A DNA stretch of 64,000 nt from Desulfobulbus sp. Tol-SR (GTDB lineage: Bacteria > Desulfobacterota > Desulfobulbia > Desulfobulbales > Desulfocapsaceae). The notes below the pieces were generated by a model. The model worked only from the letters and a program-made list of their open reading frames with translations. It did not search any database and was not told the DNA's origin. The position numbers and the translations under genes were made by a program. Each line of letters begins with the position of its first letter. The first letter of the stretch is position 1. Below are positions 1-7,859 of this stretch, piece by piece. The stretch covers positions 1 through 64,000 of the forward strand of contig JROS01000028.1 of the NCBI GenBank assembly GCA_000769715.1, written 5' to 3'.

Positions 1-143
1 GGTTAATTTTTGACGGACCCTAAATCGTTTTCGGAGGATAGTCAAGAAACGCCGGGTCTATCCCCGCACGCCCCGCAGGCCCCCGGCCGGATCCTCGACG
101 GAAAAGGGGTGGACTTGGGCGAAAGGCCGGGTATGATATCGTC

Positions 144-1253
144 ATGATTCTTCACGAACCAGTACATCCCCAGTTCTTCAAGGAACGTCGGCTTCGACTC
201 ACCCTGCTGGCGGTCTTGGTTGCCGCCTTCGTCTTCGGGTTTGCCGACCTGATCTCCAACCGCAATTTCGAACGACTGCACATCTTCCTCTTCAACCTCT
301 GCGGTGGCGGCTTTGTCGTCATGTACCACACCGAAAACACGGCCCAGCCCTCCCCGAGGGCTTACGGGTTCTTCGTCCTCAGTCTCCTCTACGCCGTTTT
401 CGCCTTCTTCGAGATCTACCTGCCGGCGGCTATCATCTCGGTTATCCTGGCGTTCGTGGTCGAATCGATCCGGGTCCAGAAGTTCCCCTTCGTCCCGGTC
501 GACCTCCTCTCCACCCGGACCCCGATCGTCGACAAATTCCACCACGCCTCGATCCTCTGCCTCTCCATCGCCCTGGTCATCGCCGCCTTCGTCGGGGTCA
601 ACAATGACGCCCTGCATTGGATCGCCAACAAGAACCTGACCCTCAACCTCTTCTTTCTCGGCTACTCCTTCCCCCTGTCGCTGTTGTCGATGTCGGTGAT
701 GTTCTCCTTTGTCGAAGAGGCCGCGGAGCCGTTACCGAGGATGCTGTTGAACTTTTTCTTCTGGTTCATCACCCTGGGCGTGGTATTGTTTTTCGTCTTC
801 ATCCTCAAGTCGATGGCGATCGCCAAATTCGCCATCGCTACCGCGCTCTTTGCCGTCGTCGCCCTGATGCTGGTCTTCTTTCTCCGTTACGGCCGGCCGG
901 TGCAGCAGAAACACTTCCTCCTTTCCGGCATGGTTTTTCTGCTCTTCACCGGCATTACCGGTGTCCTCTACATCGTCCTGGCCCACTTTCCCGATCCCTT
1001 TGCCACCTGGGGCCGCTTGCTGCTGAACAGCCACAGCTACCTCGCCCTCTATGGCTGGAGTCTGAGCGGTATGCTCGTTTTGATCCGCTGGAACGATTTC
1101 CCGCTGCGGGTCAATTCGCTGTCGATCATCGGCATGCATTGGATCACGCTCGGGATCATGGCGCCGCTGGGGAAAACCAGCCTGATCGCCGCATTGATCA
1201 CCATATCGTTCTATCTGTACTTCCTTTCCCTCTTCTTCCAGCGTGACCGATGA
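144..1253 (+). CDS. uncharacterised multi-pass inner-membrane protein
   Basis: The 369-residue product is almost entirely hydrophobic, with roughly ten predicted membrane-spanning segments separated by short loops and a basic N-terminus (FFKERRLRL). A histidine-containing stretch (NSHSYLALYGW) and a GMHW motif lie in the last third of the chain. This gives a faint resemblance to haem-copper-oxidase-like or NnrS-like membrane proteins, but I cannot assign it to a family. No clear Shine-Dalgarno sequence precedes the ATG, although a TATGAT hexamer at 132-137 could be a -10 element of a nearly leaderless transcript. It is followed by a 140-base gap and then by a run of envelope lipoproteins, so an envelope role is plausible. 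That role is inference only. Confidence 0.75.
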   Translation: MILHEPVHPQFFKERRLRLTLLAVLVAAFVFGFADLISNRNFERLHIFLFNLCGGGFVVMYHTENTAQPSPRAYGFFVLSLLYAVFAFFEIYLPAAIISVILAFVVESIRVQKFPFVPVDLLSTRTPIVDKFHHASILCLSIALVIAAFVGVNNDALHWIANKNLTLNLFFLGYSFPLSLLSMSVMFSFVEEAAEPLPRMLLNFFFWFITLGVVLFFVFILKSMAIAKFAIATALFAVVALMLVFFLRYGRPVQQKHFLLSGMVFLLFTGITGVLYIVLAHFPDPFATWGRLLLNSHSYLALYGWSLSGMLVLIRWNDFPLRVNSLSIIGMHWITLGIMAPLGKTSLIAALITISFYLYFLSLFFQRDR

Positions 1254-1332
1254 TGGACGGATCAACGAACCGGAACGACGGCCGCCGGAGAGATGGTGAC
1301 GGCGGTCAAATTCCGTCGGTTGCGTTTCTCGG

Positions 1333-1361
1333 TTGATCTTTCAAAATCCAGCGTATACCCT
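1333..1361 (+). promoter_or_regulatory. possible sigma70-type promoter for the lipoprotein-pal cluster
   Basis: TTGATC at 1333-1338 is followed after 17 bases by TACCCT at 1356-1361, in the gap before the first lipoprotein gene. The -10 match is weak, so this is a candidate only. Confidence 0.3.
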
Positions 1362-1394
1362 TTTATCAGATAAACACTTCTACAGGAGTACCCC

Positions 1395-1745
1395 ATGCGA
1401 ATCCTCTTTCATCAGATTCGGCGAGCCATCATCCCGACCGGGATCTGTGTCGCCCTCCTCGCCCTGACCGGCTGTTCCCGAACGATGTACGGCGCCGCCA
1501 ATATCACCAGCGAACCCGAGGGGGCGGCGATCGTCAACCTCCGCGACAATTCCCAGATCGGCACGACTCCGGCCCGAGTCGTCTGGAAAGGCGAGGAAGG
1601 CACCGCCGAACAGGTCACCCTGCAGCTCCGAAAAAACGGCTTTATCGACAAGATATCGACGATCTGGATCAACCACCGGCATCGATCGGAGGCGGAGGCC
1701 AAGGCCAATGCCGTCGACATCACGGTTGAACTTGAACAGCAATGA
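1395..1745 (+). CDS. small PEGA-like lipoprotein
   Basis: The 116-residue protein has a signal peptide ending in a lipobox (LTGC, Cys27), so it should be exported and lipidated. The mature part begins with a short stretch containing SEPEGA, which resembles the start of PEGA-type beta domains. A good Shine-Dalgarno sequence (acaggag) precedes the ATG. Its stop overlaps a possible start of the next lipoprotein gene, and pal follows, so the three genes probably form one envelope operon. The exact function is unknown. The next protein carries the matching SEPEGS motif, suggesting the two are diverged paralogues. Confidence 0.75.
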   Translation: MRILFHQIRRAIIPTGICVALLALTGCSRTMYGAANITSEPEGAAIVNLRDNSQIGTTPARVVWKGEEGTAEQVTLQLRKNGFIDKISTIWINHRHRSEAEAKANAVDITVELEQQ

Positions 1746-1768
1746 TCACCGCAAAGGATACCGACCGC

Positions 1769-2152
1769 ATGCGAACGACCACCTCATTCCCCGTTCCCGT
1801 CCTTCTCGCCTGCCTGCTGCTCTCCCTGCTGCTGCTCGGGGGGTGCAGTTCCCGGGGGTACATCAACCTCAAGATCCACAGCGAACCGGAAGGGTCCTTC
1901 CTGGTATACAAGATCGACAAGCTGAAGACCGACCAGCCGTCCCCCTGGATCTATCTCGGCCAGACGCCCTTCGCCGGGGTCAGCCTGATCGAGGGGGATG
2001 AAATGGATTCCGGGGACCGGGTCAGTTTCAAGGTCATGCGCAACGGCTACCTCGACCAGGTCAAGGAATGGAGCGGTGAGCAGTTTCTCGACGAGTATGA
2101 CGAACAGGGTGTGATCTTCTGGACACCGAGACTCATCAAATCCAATCAGTGA
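1769..2152 (+). CDS. second small PEGA-like lipoprotein
   Basis: A signal peptide with a very hydrophobic core ends in the lipobox LGGC, followed by a mature domain of about 100 residues that opens with IHSEPEGS. That is the same motif as in the gene upstream. I chose the ATG at 1769 because it gives a signal peptide of normal length and has AAAGGA upstream. An in-frame ATG at 1742 overlaps the previous stop and is an alternative start that would add nine residues. pal follows after six bases. The protein is probably periplasmic and outer- or inner-membrane anchored; no enzymatic motif is visible. Confidence 0.72.
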   Translation: MRTTTSFPVPVLLACLLLSLLLLGGCSSRGYINLKIHSEPEGSFLVYKIDKLKTDQPSPWIYLGQTPFAGVSLIEGDEMDSGDRVSFKVMRNGYLDQVKEWSGEQFLDEYDEQGVIFWTPRLIKSNQ

Positions 2153-2158
2153 GCCGCC

Positions 2159-2746
2159 ATGAACACCATTCTACGCACCATCTGCCTGGCCTTCTGTCTC
2201 ATCCTCTCCGTCAGCGTGATCACTTCGTGCAAGAAAGGCACACATCCTCCGGCCACCAAACCGGAGGCCCAGGGCATCGGCACCGGCGGCCAGGCGAGCA
2301 CGGAAATGGAGGGGCTGTCCGAGAACGACCTGCTCGACAATGCCGGCAAGGACGATTTCAGCCTGATGGGGAACCAGGACGACGAATACAAGAAGATGTA
2401 CGGCCGGTCAACCAAGCCGCTGCTGCCGATCTATTTCGATTTTGACCAGTTCACCATCAGTGCCGAACAGGGGGAACGCCTCCAGAAGAACGCCAGGTAC
2501 ATGCTCGACCATCCCGAGGTGAAAGTGGTTGTCGAAGGCAACTGCGACGAACGGGGGACGAGCGAGTACAACCTCGCCCTGGGCGAAAGACGGGCACAGA
2601 GCGCCAGGGAGTATCTCGTGCAGCTGGGCGTCGATGCATCTCGCCTGAGGACCGAGAGCTACGGCGAGGAACGGCCGCTCTTCCCCACCAGGGGCGAGGC
2701 ATCGTGGGCCGAGAACCGCCGGGATGATTTCGTCATCGAGGAATAG
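2159..2746 (+). CDS. pal: peptidoglycan-associated lipoprotein Pal
   Basis: Pal anchors the outer membrane to peptidoglycan as part of the Tol-Pal system. The 195-residue product has a signal peptide ending at a lipidation Cys (SVITSC), a low-complexity linker, and a C-terminal OmpA-like domain from about residue 85. The domain shows YFDFDQ, VVVEGNCDERGTSEYNLALG and the terminal NRRDD segment, which are the residues that contact diaminopimelate in known Pal proteins. Length is normal for the family. The tolQRAB genes usually found next to pal are not present upstream; two small lipoproteins take that place. Confidence 0.9.
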   Translation: MNTILRTICLAFCLILSVSVITSCKKGTHPPATKPEAQGIGTGGQASTEMEGLSENDLLDNAGKDDFSLMGNQDDEYKKMYGRSTKPLLPIYFDFDQFTISAEQGERLQKNARYMLDHPEVKVVVEGNCDERGTSEYNLALGERRAQSAREYLVQLGVDASRLRTESYGEERPLFPTRGEASWAENRRDDFVIEE

Positions 2747-2801
2747 CTTTTCACCGCCGTACCTGGTAATACCGAGATCATCCACTCCGAGGAGAACCGG
2801 T

Positions 2802-3077
2802 ATGGGCAACACCAAAGAACGCACCTTTACCTTCAAGGCCGACGCCGACCTGGCCAATCGACTTGACAGTATCACCAACAAGTCCGAGTTCATCCGGCGG
2901 GCGCTCCTCGCCGCCCTCGATCGGGACTGCCCGCTGTGCCAGGGTACCGGGATCCTCAACGATCAACAGCGCCGGCACTGGGAACATTTTCTCACTATGC
3001 ATACCCTGGAGCGATGCCACGAGTGTCATGCCGTGCATTTCGTCTGCAATGACGGTCATCGAAACGATCTGCAGTAG
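2802..3077 (+). CDS. ribbon-helix-helix protein with CxxC pairs, likely metal-responsive regulator
   Basis: The 91-residue product starts with a CopG/Arc-like ribbon-helix-helix segment (about residues 7-40: a beta strand FTFKAD, then two helices ending in SEFIRRALLAAL). Next come CPLC (Cys43/Cys46) and CHEC (Cys72/Cys75) with nearby histidines, a typical treble-clef or zinc-ribbon spacing. The ATG at 2802 has GAGGAG upstream; a longer reading from 2724 would overlap pal and lacks this signal. It lies 12 bases before znuA in the same direction. I infer a zinc-sensing transcriptional regulator of the transporter, different from the Fur-family Zur. DNA binding and metal binding are not shown by the sequence alone. 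Confidence 0.75.
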   Translation: MGNTKERTFTFKADADLANRLDSITNKSEFIRRALLAALDRDCPLCQGTGILNDQQRRHWEHFLTMHTLERCHECHAVHFVCNDGHRNDLQ

Positions 3078-3089
3078 ACAGGAGACGGC

Positions 3090-3995
3090 ATGACAACACC
3101 GCAGCTGCGAACCGGATTTCTGGTCCTGGCCTTCCTGCTCGCCCTGACCTCGACGGCGATGACGGCCCCGCTTCAGGTCTCCGTCTCGATCCCGCCCCAG
3201 AAATGGTTGAGCGACCAGATCGGCGGCGACCATGTGATCACGACTGTCCTGGTCGCCAGGGGCCAGGATCCCCACACCTTCGAACCGACGCCGAGGCAGA
3301 TTGCAGCCATCTCCCGCTCGAAGATCTATTTCACCATCGGCATGGAGTTCGAGCAGCAGATCACCCGGAGACTCGATGCCGCCGTCGCCGGCCTGACGCT
3401 GATCGATACGACGACCTCGATCGGCAGGATCACGATCGGTGAACATGGGCCGGATAGCGAGGCCGACCATGGCGACCGCCATTACGATGGGGTCGACCCC
3501 CATGTCTGGCTGTCGCCCCCAAACCTGAGCCGGATGGCGGAGATCATGGCCAAGGCGATGAGCGACGCCGATCCCGACCATGCCGCCATCTACCGGGAGA
3601 ACCTGAAGCAGACCGTCGCCACGCTGCAGCAGCTCCATCACGAGCTTTCTCTGGAACTGGCGCCGTTCAGAGGCACCTCGTTCTATGTCTTTCACCCCTC
3701 CTTCGGCTATTTCGCCAAGGAATACGGGCTGCGCCAGGCAGCAGTGGAAGTATCCGGCAAATCACCGACCCCGAAGCAGCTGTCGGCCCTGATCGCCAGG
3801 GCCAGGCAGGACCGGGTGCGGATCATCTTCGTCCAGCCGCAGTTCGACAGCAGGAGCGCCGCCGCCGTGGCTCGAGCCATCGACGGGGTGGTCGAACCGC
3901 TCGACCCCCTCGCCGAGGATGTCGCCGCCAACCTCCGGACCATGGCGGCCCGGATCGCAACCGCACTCAGCCATGACAGCCAGGCCCGGCCATGA
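3090..3995 (+). CDS. znuA: zinc ABC transporter substrate-binding protein ZnuA-like
   Basis: This is a periplasmic metal-binding protein of the cluster A-I family (ZnuA/TroA), 301 residues with an N-terminal signal peptide (about residues 1-25). Metal-ligand motifs are visible: GQDPHTFEP near residue 60, DPHVWLSP near 135 and FHPSFGYFA near 200. An acidic and histidine-bearing loop (EADHGDRHYDG) precedes the second, typical of zinc rather than manganese members. It overlaps the start of znuC by four bases. Together with znuC and znuB it should import Zn2+, and the small zinc-ribbon gene upstream supports the metal assignment. Confidence 0.9.
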   Translation: MTTPQLRTGFLVLAFLLALTSTAMTAPLQVSVSIPPQKWLSDQIGGDHVITTVLVARGQDPHTFEPTPRQIAAISRSKIYFTIGMEFEQQITRRLDAAVAGLTLIDTTTSIGRITIGEHGPDSEADHGDRHYDGVDPHVWLSPPNLSRMAEIMAKAMSDADPDHAAIYRENLKQTVATLQQLHHELSLELAPFRGTSFYVFHPSFGYFAKEYGLRQAAVEVSGKSPTPKQLSALIARARQDRVRIIFVQPQFDSRSAAAVARAIDGVVEPLDPLAEDVAANLRTMAARIATALSHDSQARP

Positions 3996-4753
3996 ACGAC
4001 GAGACCGCCGCCATCGAGATCCGGGACCTGTCCTTCGGCTACGACGATATCCAGATCCTCTGCAACGTCCGCCTCGATATCTGGCGGGGAGACTCGATCT
4101 GCATCGTCGGCCCCAACGGCGGCGGCAAGACCACGCTGATCAAGCTGATCCTCGGTCTCCTCTCCCCGGATCGCGGCACCATCCGCGTCTTCGGCCAGCG
4201 TCCGGAGGCAGCGCGCCAGCGCATCGGCTATGTGCCGCAGTACGCCAAGTATGACCCGCAGTTTCCGATCTCGGTGCTGGACGTGGTGCTGATGGGAAGG
4301 CTGGGGGGAACCCTGCGCAACAGCTACTCGCCGCAGGACCGTGACCGGGCCATGGCCGCCCTCGGTCAGACCGGGCTCACCGATCTGGCGGTGCGGCCCT
4401 TCGCCTCGATCTCCGGCGGCCAACGGCAGCGGACCCTCATCGCCCGGGCCCTGGCCTCCGGCGGCGATATCCTGATCCTCGACGAACCGACCGCCAACAT
4501 CGACCATGAATCGGAACTCCAGTTCCTCGACCTGCTCAGGGGGCTCAACGAGCGGATGACCATCCTGATGGTGACCCACGAGGTCGGTTTCGCCTCGAGT
4601 TTCTTCAAGCGCATCGCCTGCGTCAACCGCCAGGTGGTGGTCCACCCCACCAGCCAATTGACCGGCAAACTGATCCAGGAGATGTACGGCGGCGATCTCC
4701 AGATGATCAGGCACGACCACCGCTGCAGCGAGGAGGGCCACCGCCATGACTGA
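3992..4753 (+). CDS. znuC: zinc ABC transporter ATP-binding protein
   Basis: The 253-residue ABC ATPase has a Walker A motif GPNGGGKTT, the signature ISGGQRQR, and Walker B LILDEPT followed by an H-loop (MVTHE). Length and motifs match ZnuC/MntB-type subunits. The start overlaps the znuA stop (ATGA) and its end overlaps the znuB start by eight bases, indicating translational coupling. The C-terminus is histidine-containing (RHDHRC...HRHD), which may bind metal; that last point is inference. Confidence 0.92.
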   Translation: MNDETAAIEIRDLSFGYDDIQILCNVRLDIWRGDSICIVGPNGGGKTTLIKLILGLLSPDRGTIRVFGQRPEAARQRIGYVPQYAKYDPQFPISVLDVVLMGRLGGTLRNSYSPQDRDRAMAALGQTGLTDLAVRPFASISGGQRQRTLIARALASGGDILILDEPTANIDHESELQFLDLLRGLNERMTILMVTHEVGFASSFFKRIACVNRQVVVHPTSQLTGKLIQEMYGGDLQMIRHDHRCSEEGHRHD

Positions 4754-5591
4754 GTTTCTGGCGGCCCTGGCCGACCCCAGCCTTCCCTTCTTCCGCTACG
4801 CCGTGCTCACCGGGATCTTCGCCTCGATCCCCTTCGGCGTGATCGGCACCTACGTCGTGGTCCGCCGGATCAGCTACATCGCCGGCGCCATCTCCCACTG
4901 CATCCTCGGCGGGGTCGGGGCCGGGCTCTACCTCCAGAACGCCCTCGGCGTCAGTTGGTTCGGCCCGCTGCACGGGGCCGTCGTCGTCGCCCTCATGGCC
5001 TCCCTGATCCTGGCGATGGTCAGCATGCACGCCAAGCAGCGTGAGGACAGCGTCATCGGCGCCCTGTGGTCGGTCGGCATGGCCGCCGGCCTGCTGTTCA
5101 TCGCCAAGACCCCGGGCTACAGCGACCCGATGAGCTACCTTTTCGGCAATATCCTGCTCATCACCCGGACCGATTTTTTCTTCGTTCTCGCCCTCGACGT
5201 CCTGGTTCTCGGCATCATCGGCTTCTTCTACAACACCTTTCTCGCCATCTGCTTCGACGAGGAATACGCCCAGCTGCGCGGCATCCGGACCCATTGGCTG
5301 TACCTGCTGCTGCTCTGCCTGGTGGCGATGACCATCGTCCTGCTGGTCCGGGTCGTCGGCATCGTCATGGTCATCGCCCTGCTGACCCTGCCGGCGGCCA
5401 TCGCCGGCAATTTCGCCCGCAATATCCTGCAGATGATGGTGCTGGCAACCCTGCTCTGCAGCATCTTCATCGTTGTTGGACTGGGGGCCAGCTACAGCCT
5501 CGACCTGCCGAGCGGGCCGGTGATCATCCTCCTGGCTGCGGCGGCCTACCTCCTCGCCCTCCTCGGGCTGAAGGTGACGGGAAAAAAATAA
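4746..5591 (+). CDS. znuB: zinc ABC transporter permease
   Basis: The 281-residue integral membrane protein has about eight hydrophobic segments and the ABC-3 family pattern (RRISYIAGAISHCILGGVG near residues 40-60). This is the permease of the ZnuABC importer. It is the last gene of the cluster and is followed by palindromic sequence that could terminate transcription. Confidence 0.9.
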   Translation: MTEFLAALADPSLPFFRYAVLTGIFASIPFGVIGTYVVVRRISYIAGAISHCILGGVGAGLYLQNALGVSWFGPLHGAVVVALMASLILAMVSMHAKQREDSVIGALWSVGMAAGLLFIAKTPGYSDPMSYLFGNILLITRTDFFFVLALDVLVLGIIGFFYNTFLAICFDEEYAQLRGIRTHWLYLLLLCLVAMTIVLLVRVVGIVMVIALLTLPAAIAGNFARNILQMMVLATLLCSIFIVVGLGASYSLDLPSGPVIILLAAAAYLLALLGLKVTGKK

Positions 5592-5626
5592 AGGGTGAAG
5601 CGGATCAGTCAGCTGAGCCCGGCTGA

Positions 5627-5660
5627 AAGCGGTACCGCTTCCGGAACAATGTTCGGCTTT
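5627..5660 (+). terminator. inverted repeats after znuB, possible terminator
   Basis: AAGCGGTACCGCTT at 5627-5640 is a perfect palindrome. It is followed by a second small hairpin (GAAC-AAT-GTTC) and then CTTTTC. The position between converging znuB and the minus-strand lipoprotein gene suits a terminator, but the T-run is short. Confidence 0.4.
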
Positions 5661-5663
5661 TCT

Positions 5664-6239
5664 CTATTTCGGCAGACGGGGCAATGCCGTATCGATTATT
5701 CTGCGGCTGATCTCAAGTGTCCCCTGCTTGCCCGGACCGGCCGACAGCAGCAACATGTAACGATCGGTAAACACGGTCAACTGCCTGACATCCTCGTTCC
5801 AGCAAGCCTTCCCGCCGATACCCTGAACTTCGGTCATCTCCAGGCCGGCACTCTCTTTCAGGCCTGTGACATACCTTTCATATGCATCTGCCGCACCAGC
5901 ATCACCATGGGATCTCACCAACAGGGAGACGGAAACCATCGCCTCTTTTACGGCCCCGTCAGTTCCCTCGGCACTGACGTAGGTACATATTGCCGATTCT
6001 CCATTTATTTTTTCCTCGGGAATCTGCAACGACCGACCGAAGATCGTCTCCATCTCGGCCTGGGTAACCAGCCCACAGGCCCTGATCCTCCCTCCTTCCG
6101 CCGCCTGTTCACCATTCCCGGAACATCCGGTCAGCACCAGAGAAAAGAAGCAGCACAGGGCAATCATCAGGGTCACAAGCAGCCATGGATGTTCAGGCAA
6201 TTGTCGATATGCACAGTTATCCCGGGTGGTTGATTCCAT
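5664..6239 (-). CDS. lipoprotein of unknown function
   Basis: A signal peptide with the lipobox VLTGC is followed by a serine/glycine-rich linker and a domain of about 140 residues beginning ACGLVTQAEMETIFG. This opening resembles DUF3558-type and related secreted domains that often start with a conserved Cys and 'L(V/L)T..E....G'. The start is uncertain: I give the ATG at 6239, but a TTG at 6290 overlaps the stop of lipA and would add 17 residues. It lies downstream of the lip/gcv genes on the same strand, so it may be cotranscribed with them, but no link to lipoate metabolism is visible. Confidence 0.65.
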   Translation of the reverse strand: MESTTRDNCAYRQLPEHPWLLVTLMIALCCFFSLVLTGCSGNGEQAAEGGRIRACGLVTQAEMETIFGRSLQIPEEKINGESAICTYVSAEGTDGAVKEAMVSVSLLVRSHGDAGAADAYERYVTGLKESAGLEMTEVQGIGGKACWNEDVRQLTVFTDRYMLLLSAGPGKQGTLEISRRIIDTALPRLPK

Positions 6240-6286
6240 ATCGTTCACCAGTGGTTGAGTTGTGGCTTTCTGATTCGCCTTTCCCC

Positions 6287-7177
6287 TCAAAAAAGCGCCA
6301 GGACTCGCCGGTAGAGCGCTTCAGCCTGATACGAACTGCGAACGAAGGGGCCGGCGGCGACGCCGACGAAGCCGCAGGCCAGGGCCTCGTCCTGCAGCAT
6401 GGCGAATTCTTCCGGCGGCAGGAAGCGGGTGACCGGCAGATTGGCGGGCGACGGCTGGAGATACTGGCCCATGGTGAGGATGTCGCAGCCGGCCCGGATC
6501 AGATCGCGCCAGACCTGGCGCAGTTCCACCCCCGTTTCTCCCAGGCCGAGCATCAGCCCGGATTTGCAGATCATCCGCGGCCTCGAACGCTGCACCGCCG
6601 CCAGCACCTCGAGCGAACGGGCGTAGCGGGCCTGGGGCCGGACCAGGGGATAGAGGCGGGGCACCGTCTCGACGTTGTGGTTCAGCACCTGGGGGCCGGC
6701 CGCGAGGATGGTCTCGAGGGCCCGCCGGTCTCCCTGCAGATCCGGGATCAGCACCTCGACCAGGGTTGTCGGCCGCCTCCGCCTGATCGCCCCGATGGTG
6801 GCGGCAAAGACTGAGGCCCCGCCATCGGGAAGATCGTCCCTGGTCACCGAGGTGATCACCGCATAGCGGAGGTCGAGCAGCGCCACCGCCTCGGCCACCC
6901 GCTCCGGTTCATCCGGATCGAGCGGTCCCGGCGGTTCGTGGCGGACGGCGCAGAACCGACAGCTGCGGCTGCAGCGATCGCCCAGGATCATGAAGGTGGC
7001 GGTGCCCCTGGCGTAGCACTCGAACTGGTTCGGACAGTGGGCCTCCTGGCAGACGGTATGGAGATCCCGGGTGCGCAGCAGCTGCCGGACCTGTTCGTAT
7101 TCCGGCCCGGAGGGCAGCCTCCGCCTCAGCCACAACGGTTTCCCGCCCCCGGACCTGTCCTGGCTGCAGGGACTCAT
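6287..7177 (-). CDS. lipA: lipoyl synthase
   Basis: LipA is a radical-SAM enzyme that inserts two sulphur atoms into protein-bound octanoyl groups, here most likely on GcvH. The 296-residue product has both iron-sulphur cluster motifs: the auxiliary cluster CQEAHCPNQFEC (Cys43, 48, 54) and the radical-SAM motif CSRSCRFC (Cys69, 73, 76). It also has the conserved C-terminal RSSY. The ATG at 7177 overlaps the lipB stop (ATGA); the reading frame stays open further upstream, but that part only shadows lipB. Confidence 0.95.
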   Translation of the reverse strand: MSPCSQDRSGGGKPLWLRRRLPSGPEYEQVRQLLRTRDLHTVCQEAHCPNQFECYARGTATFMILGDRCSRSCRFCAVRHEPPGPLDPDEPERVAEAVALLDLRYAVITSVTRDDLPDGGASVFAATIGAIRRRRPTTLVEVLIPDLQGDRRALETILAAGPQVLNHNVETVPRLYPLVRPQARYARSLEVLAAVQRSRPRMICKSGLMLGLGETGVELRQVWRDLIRAGCDILTMGQYLQPSPANLPVTRFLPPEEFAMLQDEALACGFVGVAAGPFVRSSYQAEALYRRVLALF

Positions 7178-7857
7178 CAATCCGCCTCCCGCCAGGGCAG
7201 TCGGTCGCAATCGATCGATTCGACCGGCTGGCCGAACAGGTCCTGCAGATGTTGCGGCAGAGTCCTCGTCACGGCGGCGATGGCAATATCCCTGCCGCAC
7301 TCCCTGGCCAGCGAGGTCATCCGCACCCCGCTCAGGCCGCAGGGATTGATCCAGGTAAAAGGCACGAGGGAAGGATCGACGTTGAGCGCCAGACCGTGGT
7401 AGGCGACACCGTGGCGGACGGCGATGCCGACGCTGCCGAGCTTGGCGCCGCCGCACCAGATCCCGCGCCCACGGCCGTCGCGCCGGGCGGTGACGCCGCA
7501 ATCGGCGGCCAGGCGCAGCATCAACTCCTCAAGCATGGAAACATGTTCGGTCACCGACCGGCGCAGCCGCCGGAGATCGAGCACCGGATAGATGACCAGC
7601 TGGCCCGGACCATGGTAGGTGATGTCGCCGCCCCGCTCGATATGGATCACTTCGATCCCGCGCTCAGCGAGAAAGACCTCGGAGACCAGCAGGTGGTCAC
7701 GGCGGCCGCGCCGGCCGAGGGTGAACACCGCCGGGTGCTCGGTCACCAGTACGGTATCGCCCCGCTGTCCCGCCAGCAGGTCGCCGACCAGGCGCAGCTG
7801 CAGGTCGCGGACAGTCCGATAGTCGATCAGACCCAGGCGGCAGAGCCGGATCGCCAT
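7177..7857 (-). CDS. lipB: octanoyl-[ACP]:protein N-octanoyltransferase
   Basis: LipB transfers octanoate from acyl carrier protein to the lipoyl domain before LipA acts. The 226-residue protein carries RGGDITYHGPGQLVIYP (about residues 75-91), the catalytic Lys region GGAKLGSVGI (Lys139) and the catalytic Cys in NPCGLSG (Cys173). It is coupled to lipA by a four-base overlap and follows gcvPB after two bases. Its place inside the gcv operon indicates that GcvH is the main lipoylation target. Confidence 0.95.
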   Translation of the reverse strand: MAIRLCRLGLIDYRTVRDLQLRLVGDLLAGQRGDTVLVTEHPAVFTLGRRGRRDHLLVSEVFLAERGIEVIHIERGGDITYHGPGQLVIYPVLDLRRLRRSVTEHVSMLEELMLRLAADCGVTARRDGRGRGIWCGGAKLGSVGIAVRHGVAYHGLALNVDPSLVPFTWINPCGLSGVRMTSLARECGRDIAIAAVTRTLPQHLQDLFGQPVESIDCDRLPWREAD

Positions 7858-7859
7858 TG

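Noticed and set aside
1-143. 3' end of a gene at the left edge
   Set aside because: No frame in this short stretch reads convincingly as the end of a protein.
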